Assembly (NCBI GenBank): GCA_945952045.1
Contig: CAMFHE010000027.1
Span: forward strand, 1 to 64,000
Source: an uncultured Rhizobium sp.
Lineage (GTDB): Bacteria; Pseudomonadota; Alphaproteobacteria; Rhizobiales; Rhizobiaceae
Reading direction: 5' to 3'
DNA length: 64,000 bases
The position numbers and the translations under genes were made by a program. Of the stretch, positions 58,593 through 64,000 are shown in pieces. Under the pieces are notes generated by a model. The model made no database searches and was not told where the DNA came from. It saw only the letters and a program-made list of their open reading frames with translations. Numbering within the stretch: the first letter of the stretch is position 1; each line of letters starts with the position of its first letter.

Positions 58593-59654
58593 ATGTTGAA
58601 ACGCGGGGCGATCATTCAGTGGCTCGTCATGCTCGGTGTCGTGGCGCTGAGCGGGGTGCTCTACAGTCTTGTCGTCTATGGGGAAAAGCCGGTGGTCGGC
58701 GCCATCTTCGCGCTGTTCATCTGCATGCCGCTGATCGCGCTCGAACGACGGATGATCCTGCCGGGCTTTCACGGCTGGCTGCACGGATTGTCGACGCCAT
58801 CCTATCTGGCGATGTCGCTCATCCTCTACTACGTGACGATCTTCATCGGTTTCGCCATCGCCGGCGCCTTGCTGAAATGTGTCGGCGTCATCCACGAACC
58901 TTGGGTCAAGACGCTGATCCTGCCGTGGGAAGTGGTGCTCTACAGCTTCACGGTCGCCGGCGGCATCAATTTCGTGATGCGGGTGCGCGAGCTTCTCGGG
59001 CGCGATATCTTCGCCAGCCTGCTGACCGGCCGTTATCGCAAGCCGGTGCGCGAGGAACGCGTCTTCCTGTTCATCGATCTCGTCGGCTCGACCTCGTTTG
59101 CGGAAAAGCATGGCGACCTGCGCACCCAGCAATATCTCGGCACGCTGTTCAACGTCCTGGCAGAGCCGGTTCGTCGCCATGACGGCGCGATCGACGATTA
59201 TATCGGCGATGCTGTCATCATCACCTGGCCGCTGAAGCGGGGCCTGCGCAACGCCCGCTGCGTGCGTTGCGTCTTCGACATCATGGCCGAGATCGAGAAG
59301 CGCGCGCCGCTGTGGCATGGCACCTTCGGCCAGATGCCGCGCCTGCGCGCCGCCTTGCATGGCGGCGAGATCATCACCGCCGAGATCGGTGTCGATCATC
59401 ACAAGATCGCTTACTTCGGCGACACCGTGAACACGGTGGCGCGGCTGGAAAGCCTGTGCCGTACGCTTGGCCGCCCGGTGCTGATCTCGCAGGAACTGGC
59501 GACGCGGCTGACCCTGCCCGAAGATATCAGGGCCGAATATCTGGGCGATCATGCCCTGCGCGGTCGCGGCCAGCCGCTCGGCGTCATGGCGCTCAGCAGC
59601 ATCCGGCAGATGCAGCAGTCCAACATCGTCCCCCTCGCCCAGCCGGCCGAATGA
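58593..59654 (+). CDS. membrane class III adenylate/guanylate cyclase
   Basis: 353 residues. Four predicted helices (about 8-30, 32-50, 70-95, 108-130) lead to a C-terminal CHD cyclase domain. Motifs: VFLFIDLVGSTSFAEKHGD (first metal Asp), DGAIDDYIGDAVIITW and GDTVNTVARLESL. Whether ATP or GTP is used is not certain; the bacterial family is mainly cAMP-forming. It starts 127 bases after rnd. Confidence 0.9.
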   Translation: MLKRGAIIQWLVMLGVVALSGVLYSLVVYGEKPVVGAIFALFICMPLIALERRMILPGFHGWLHGLSTPSYLAMSLILYYVTIFIGFAIAGALLKCVGVIHEPWVKTLILPWEVVLYSFTVAGGINFVMRVRELLGRDIFASLLTGRYRKPVREERVFLFIDLVGSTSFAEKHGDLRTQQYLGTLFNVLAEPVRRHDGAIDDYIGDAVIITWPLKRGLRNARCVRCVFDIMAEIEKRAPLWHGTFGQMPRLRAALHGGEIITAEIGVDHHKIAYFGDTVNTVARLESLCRTLGRPVLISQELATRLTLPEDIRAEYLGDHALRGRGQPLGVMALSSIRQMQQSNIVPLAQPAE

Positions 59655-59758
59655 CGCGCGCCACCGCGCGTCACGAAAGCTTCACGCCCACGTAATTCCA
59701 GGGACATCTTGGCCGCTTAACCGCTTTCGTCGTTATCTCCCATAGCACAGGTGAAACG

Positions 59759-61114
59759 ATGAAGACCCTTCTCTTGACCTCCGTCGCCCTCGGCCTGCTC
59801 GCCGGCCAGGCATTTGCGGACGAGACCGAATTCAAGGCAAAGCTCGTCGGCCAGGTTATCATTCCGGCCAATAGCGTGATCCCGGCCCCGGCCGATGCGC
59901 CGGAATTTCTCAAGCATGCCGGCAAGTTCACCACGCCCGACCGCAAGCGCACGGAAGCGCTCGGCACGGTCGACGGCAAGGACGGCATGCGCGTCACCGA
60001 CGTCAAGCTGCCCTTCGACGGCCAGGCGATGCAGGGCTTTTCAGGTATCAAGACCATGGAAGACGGCAGCTTCTGGACGCTTTCCGACAACGGTTTCGGC
60101 TCCAAGCTGAACTCGCCGGACGCTGCCCTGATGCTGCACCACATCAAATTCGACTGGGAAAACGGCAAGGCCGACGTGCTCAAGCACATCTTCCTCTCGG
60201 ATCCCGACAAGAAGGCTCCCTTCCCCATCACTCTCGAAGGTGCTGAAAAGCGCTACCTGACCGGGGCCGATTTCGACATCGAATCGATTCAGCCGGTTGC
60301 CGATGGCTTCTGGATCGGTGAGGAATTCGGCCCTTATCTCCTGAAGTTCGACACCGAAGGCCGGTTGACGGACGTCGTCGCCACGCTGGTCGATGGCAAG
60401 CCGGTCACTTCGCCCGACAATCCGACGCTTGCCGTTCCGGCCAATCCGACCCAGAAGCTGCCTGTCTTCAACCTGAAGCGTTCCGGCGGCTTCGAAGGTC
60501 TGGCGATGAGCAAGGATGGCGCCAAGCTCTACGGCCTGCTCGAAGGCCCGCTCTATCTCGAGGACGGTTCGACCGAAAAGGCCGGCGACCGCACGGCCAC
60601 CCGCATCATCGAATTCGATGTCGCCTCCAAGGCCTGGACGGGCCGCAGCTGGCTCTATCCGCTCGATCCGCAGGGTGCGGCCATCGGCGACTTCAACATG
60701 CTGGACGAGACCACCGCGCTGGTCATCGAGCGCGACAATGGCGCCGGGTCCGCCGACAAGGCCTGCGCCGACGTCAAGCAGCCGAAGCCGGATTGCTTCG
60801 CGCCGCCGGCCGTTCTCAAGCGCATCTACAAGATCGAGTTCAACGACGCCAATGTCGGTCAGGCCGCCCGCAAGATCGGCTATATCGACCTGCTGAAGAT
60901 CGCCGACCCCGACAACAAGAAGAAGGCGGGCTCGATCCCCGGCATCTACGACATGCCCTTCGTCACCATCGAGAATGTCGACCGCGTCGATGCCACGCAT
61001 ATCATCGTCGGCAACGACAACAACCTGCCGTTCTCGGCCGGGCGCGCGCTCGACAAGGCTGACGACAACGAGTTCAGCCTGCTCGAAGTCGGCGATTTCC
61101 TGAACGCGAAGTAA
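59759..61114 (+). CDS. secreted phytase-like esterase (esterase-like activity of phytase family)
   Basis: 451 residues. A Sec signal peptide (LLLTSVALGLLAGQAFA) precedes a beta-propeller of the phytase-like esterase family: AMQGFSGIKTMEDGSFWTL, FWIGEEFGPYLLKFDTEGRL, GGFEGLAMSKDGAKLYGL and MPFVTIENVDRVD are the conserved blades. It probably acts on phosphate esters or other esters in the periplasm. AGGTGAAACG precedes the ATG. A strong terminator follows. It is convergent with ppx. Confidence 0.85.
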   Translation: MKTLLLTSVALGLLAGQAFADETEFKAKLVGQVIIPANSVIPAPADAPEFLKHAGKFTTPDRKRTEALGTVDGKDGMRVTDVKLPFDGQAMQGFSGIKTMEDGSFWTLSDNGFGSKLNSPDAALMLHHIKFDWENGKADVLKHIFLSDPDKKAPFPITLEGAEKRYLTGADFDIESIQPVADGFWIGEEFGPYLLKFDTEGRLTDVVATLVDGKPVTSPDNPTLAVPANPTQKLPVFNLKRSGGFEGLAMSKDGAKLYGLLEGPLYLEDGSTEKAGDRTATRIIEFDVASKAWTGRSWLYPLDPQGAAIGDFNMLDETTALVIERDNGAGSADKACADVKQPKPDCFAPPAVLKRIYKIEFNDANVGQAARKIGYIDLLKIADPDNKKKAGSIPGIYDMPFVTIENVDRVDATHIIVGNDNNLPFSAGRALDKADDNEFSLLEVGDFLNAK

Positions 61115-61128
61115 GCTGCAAAATCGAA

Positions 61129-61162
61129 AGCGCCCTCTCCTTGTCGGAGAGGGCGTTTTTTA
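61129..61162 (+). terminator. Rho-independent terminator of the esterase gene
   Basis: CGCCCTCTCC (61131-61140) and GGAGAGGGCG (61146-61155) with TTTTTTATT. The T-run overlaps the ppx stop codon, so the hairpin lies immediately downstream of ppx on the other strand and may serve it too. Confidence 0.92.
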
Positions 61163-62683
61163 TTCGAAGGCGAAGGCGAGGCGTTTGCCGGTCAGTTTGG
61201 CAAGCTGCTGCAGGCGGCCCTCCAGCCGCTCGCCGGCAAACTCGTGATAGGGGCGCGGCACCACGAATTCGAGATCGAGTTCCGGATTGTCGGTGCGGCG
61301 GAAGGTCAGGTTGCCGACGACGCCCGGCATCGAGGCCGAAAACAGGTAGACGACCCGCAGCAGCCCGCCGAGCAGCTTGGCCCGGTCGAGGAAATGCTGG
61401 GTGGCGATTGTCGCCAAAGGACCGGTCGCCCCGTCGTCGCGCAGGCCCTCGAAGCGGTAGTAGTTCGTCAGCGCGATATAGGCGCGGCCGGGATGGGTGA
61501 TGCCGGTAAACGAGGAATGGGCGATGATGTTCAGCGCCTGCAGCCCGCGATAATCGGGATGAGCCCGCCAGCTGATATCGGCGAGCAGACAGGCGGCCTG
61601 ACGATAGCGGCTTTCCTCTTCAGTTTCCTCGATATCGAAGAACGGCATCATGCGGCCAGTCCATTCGGCAAGCTCGCGCGCATGTTCGGGCGACCGAGCA
61701 CGGAGGATCGCAAGCTCGTCCGCCGCCGTCAGCAGGGGATCGCTTGCCTGCTCCTCTGCGGGCAGCAGCGAATAGAGGTAGCCTTCACGCACGCCCTGCG
61801 CCGAAAAGCGCACGCGCGCCGGCTGCATCGTTTCCAGCACTTCCTTCATGGCGATGGCGCCGAAGGGCAAGAGCGAACGACGGCTCTTGGACACGGCGGC
61901 GAAGGCCGGGTTCTTCGATTCGCGCGACTGCACCACCTCTTCGAGGAAACGCAGCGCCTCGTCGAGCGGCACGTCGTAGCCCTGCATCATATGCAGCTGG
62001 TACTGACGCATTTCCATGTGCAGCTTGGCAATGTTGCGCCAGGTGCCGCCGACGGCATAGAAGGTGCGCCCCTCGCCGGCCTTGAGCAGGCCGGCAGCGG
62101 TTCTCACCTGCTTGCGGGCGAAAAGGCGGGCCTTTTCGATGGAGTTTCCGGCATATTCTGAGAGCCGCAGGCCGCCCAGCGGCAGGGTCACGCCCTTGCC
62201 GAAGGCCTTGCCCTCGATATCGATCAACTCAAGCGAGCCGCCGCCAAGATCGCCGGCAATGCCATCGGCATGAAAGAAGCCGCTGATGATGCCGAGCGCG
62301 GAAAACTTCGCCTCTTCCTCGCCGGTGAGCACACGCACGGTCTGGCCGAGAATATCCTCGGCCTGGCGGATAAAATCCGGGCCGTTCTGCGACTCGCGCG
62401 CAGCTGCCGTCGCCAGCACATACATGTTGCGCGCGCGCGCCTGATCCGACAGAGCACGGAAACGGTGGAGCGCGGCCAAAGCCCGCTCCACGGCCTGCTC
62501 GTCCATCCGTCCGGTGAGAGCGATGCCCCTTCCGAGACCGCAGAGAACCTTCTCATTGAAAAGAATTGCGGGTGACCGCGACAAGCCTTCATAGACGACC
62601 AGACGAATGGAGTTCGATCCGATATCCACGACGGAGACGGGCGCTATGCCAGGCAAACGCCCCTGAGCTTCCGATTCAACCAT
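61160..62683 (-). CDS. ppx: exopolyphosphatase (Ppx/GppA family)
   Basis: Degrades polyphosphate; may also act on pppGpp. 507 residues. The ASKHA nucleotide fold shows as VSVVDIGSNSIRLVVYEG, VLTGEEEAKFSALG and GDLGGGSLELIDI; the C-terminal helical (HD-like) part begins near 320. It starts 11 bases after the ppk stop, so they are cotranscribed, balancing polyphosphate synthesis and breakdown. Confidence 0.95.
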   Translation of the reverse strand: MVESEAQGRLPGIAPVSVVDIGSNSIRLVVYEGLSRSPAILFNEKVLCGLGRGIALTGRMDEQAVERALAALHRFRALSDQARARNMYVLATAAARESQNGPDFIRQAEDILGQTVRVLTGEEEAKFSALGIISGFFHADGIAGDLGGGSLELIDIEGKAFGKGVTLPLGGLRLSEYAGNSIEKARLFARKQVRTAAGLLKAGEGRTFYAVGGTWRNIAKLHMEMRQYQLHMMQGYDVPLDEALRFLEEVVQSRESKNPAFAAVSKSRRSLLPFGAIAMKEVLETMQPARVRFSAQGVREGYLYSLLPAEEQASDPLLTAADELAILRARSPEHARELAEWTGRMMPFFDIEETEEESRYRQAACLLADISWRAHPDYRGLQALNIIAHSSFTGITHPGRAYIALTNYYRFEGLRDDGATGPLATIATQHFLDRAKLLGGLLRVVYLFSASMPGVVGNLTFRRTDNPELDLEFVVPRPYHEFAGERLEGRLQQLAKLTGKRLAFAFE

Positions 62684-62694
62684 GCAATTCCAGT

Positions 62695-64000
62695 TTATCT
62701 CTTCTTGCCGGAGACCCAGCCCGCAATCAGCTTGGGCGCGCTGGAGTTCAATGCTTCACCGCGGCCGGAAAGGCTCGGGTTGGTCATGAAATAGTGCTGC
62801 GCATTGAAGGGTTCTTCCCCTTCGCGGACGTCCATGCGCCTGGAGGTTCCGTCGGGGAGTATCTCGTAGCTCTGCTGGTTGTCAATGAGGTTGCCAAGCA
62901 TGATCTGCGAAAGAACCTGGGCGTGCACCGTCGGGTTGATCAATGGCACCAGCGTCTCGACGCGACGGTCGAGGTTACGCGGCATCATGTCGGCGGAGCC
63001 GATATAGACGAGCGCCTTTTCCGACGGCAGGCCGAAACCGTTTCCGAAGCAGAAGATGCGGCTGTGCTCGAGGAAGCGGCCGACGATCGACTTGACGCGG
63101 ATATTTTCCGAGAGGCCCGGAACCTGCGGACGCAGGCAGCAAATGCCGCGAATGACCAGATCGACCTCGACGCCGGCATTGCTGGCGGCATAGAGCGCAT
63201 CGATGATCTCGGGATCGACAAGCGAATTCATCTTCATCCACACAGCAGCCGGCCGGCCGTTGCGGGCATGCTCGGTTTCTTCCTCGATGTGGGTGAGAAT
63301 GCGCGTGCGCAGCGTATAGGGCGACACGGCCAGTTTCATACTGGCTTCCGGCTCGCCATAGCCGGTGATGAAATTGAAGATGTTCGCCATGTCGTGGGCG
63401 ATCTTCGGATTGCAGGTGAAGAAGGACAGGTCGGTGTAAATCTTCGCCGTGATCGGGTGATAGTTGCCGGTGCCGAGGTGGCAATAGGTGCGCAGCTTGC
63501 CGTCCTCGCGGCGGACAACCATCGACATCTTGGCGTGGGTCTTCAGCTCGATGAAGCCGAAAACCACCTGCACGCCGGCGCGTTCCAGATCGCGCGCCCA
63601 GCGGATGTTGGCTTCTTCGTCGAAGCGGGCCTTGAGCTCCACCAGCGCGGTGACCGACTTGCCGGCCTCGGCGGCGTCGATCAGGGCGCGGACGATCGGG
63701 CTATCGTTGGAGGTGCGGTACAGCGTCTGCTTTATCGCCAGAACGTCAGGATCGCGCGCAGCCTGGAGAAGAAACTGGACCACCACGTCGAAGGATTCGT
63801 AGGGGTGGTGGACGACCATGTCCTTTTCGCGGATGGCGGCGAGGCAGTCACCGGCATGGTCGCGGACACGTTCGGGAAACCGGGCGTTGTAGGGTTGAAA
63901 TCGCAAGTCTTCACGCGGCGCCTTGGTGATTTCCGACAGCGTGTTGAGCGCGAGAAGGCCGGGCAGAACGGCGACGCGGTTTTCCGGAACGCCGAGTTCC
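62695..64000 (-). CDS. ppk: polyphosphate kinase 1 (partial, C-terminal part)
   Basis: Makes polyphosphate from ATP. The window edge removes the N-terminal part; about 435 C-terminal residues are present, to the stop at 62695. Conserved features: [39 protein letters not shown] and the autophosphorylated His region [38 protein letters not shown] lies in the second phospholipase-like half. The codon at 63904-63906 is TTG within an open frame that runs on to the window end. Confidence 0.97.
   Translation of the reverse strand, partial: ELGVPENRVAVLPGLLALNTLSEITKAPREDLRFQPYNARFPERVRDHAGDCLAAIREKDMVVHHPYESFDVVVQFLLQAARDPDVLAIKQTLYRTSNDSPIVRALIDAAEAGKSVTALVELKARFDEEANIRWARDLERAGVQVVFGFIELKTHAKMSMVVRREDGKLRTYCHLGTGNYHPITAKIYTDLSFFTCNPKIAHDMANIFNFITGYGEPEASMKLAVSPYTLRTRILTHIEEETEHARNGRPAAVWMKMNSLVDPEIIDALYAASNAGVEVDLVIRGICCLRPQVPGLSENIRVKSIVGRFLEHSRIFCFGNGFGLPSEKALVYIGSADMMPRNLDRRVETLVPLINPTVHAQVLSQIMLGNLIDNQQSYEILPDGTSRRMDVREGEEPFNAQHYFMTNPSLSGRGEALNSSAPKLIAGWVSGKKR

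Overview
The window is a 64 kb piece of an alphaproteobacterial chromosome, most likely Rhizobiaceae (order Hyphomicrobiales). This rests on high-GC coding style, the protein families seen and gene orders that I recall from Sinorhizobium and Agrobacterium chromosomes: lon-clpX-clpP, rplM-rpsI-speB-argC-ctaA, yceD-plsX-fabH-ihfA-merR, and glyA-nrdR-ribD-ribE-ribH-nusB beside ldtP-ldtR-hemB. It reads as ordinary chromosomal core. There are no phage genes, insertion sequences, CRISPR arrays or plasmid functions. The genus cannot be fixed from the sequence alone.

Layout. 1-3.9 kb: protein quality control (lon cut by the window edge, clpX, clpP), with heat-shock-like promoter candidates before clpP and lon. 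4.2-6.8 kb: a membrane diguanylate cyclase followed closely by a cytochrome P450. 6.8-11.3 kb: metY with a downstream cupin, a CoA-binding protein, a small secreted protein, an EamA permease and a crotonase-fold protein without the catalytic glutamates. 11.5-16.7 kb: rplM-rpsI with a clear promoter and terminator, agmatinase, argC, a P-loop NTPase, heme A synthase and a DUF2842-like protein.

16.8-26.5 kb: the main accessory region, an exopolysaccharide locus. It holds a GNAT protein, a Wzc/ExoP-like co-polymerase on the opposite strand, a Wza-type export lipoprotein, two GT4 glycosyltransferases, an initiating sugar-phosphate transferase, a Wzy/ligase-like polymerase and a small HTH gene overlapping the last glycosyltransferase. 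The order suggests a unipolar-polysaccharide (UPP)-type adhesin locus. No flippase gene lies in the window, and the co-polymerase has a broken Walker A motif.

26.6-33.6 kb: tRNA-Pro(GGG), small conserved proteins, an outer-membrane beta-barrel, a dispersed intergenic repeat, MerR, ihfA, fabH, plsX, YceD, a cytochrome bc1 assembly chaperone and BamE. 33.6-44.8 kb: K+-independent H+-pyrophosphatase, an MFS permease, the one-carbon/riboflavin/NusB operon, the L,D-transpeptidase ldtP and its probable MarR regulator ldtR. 44.9-64 kb: hemB, an RDD protein, bpt, an EamA permease, parC, a periplasmic protein, aspS, an MFS permease, a Tat multicopper oxidase, rnd, a class III adenylate cyclase, a phytase-like esterase, ppx and ppk (cut by the window edge).

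The long overlapping open frames on the strand opposite many genes are shadows of high-GC codon use and were left out. I found no wholly new multi-gene system. The items most worth a second look are the degenerate co-polymerase in the polysaccharide locus, the HTH gene with a candidate leaderless promoter inside its neighbour, the cyclase-P450 pair, and the phosphate-related esterase beside ppx-ppk.
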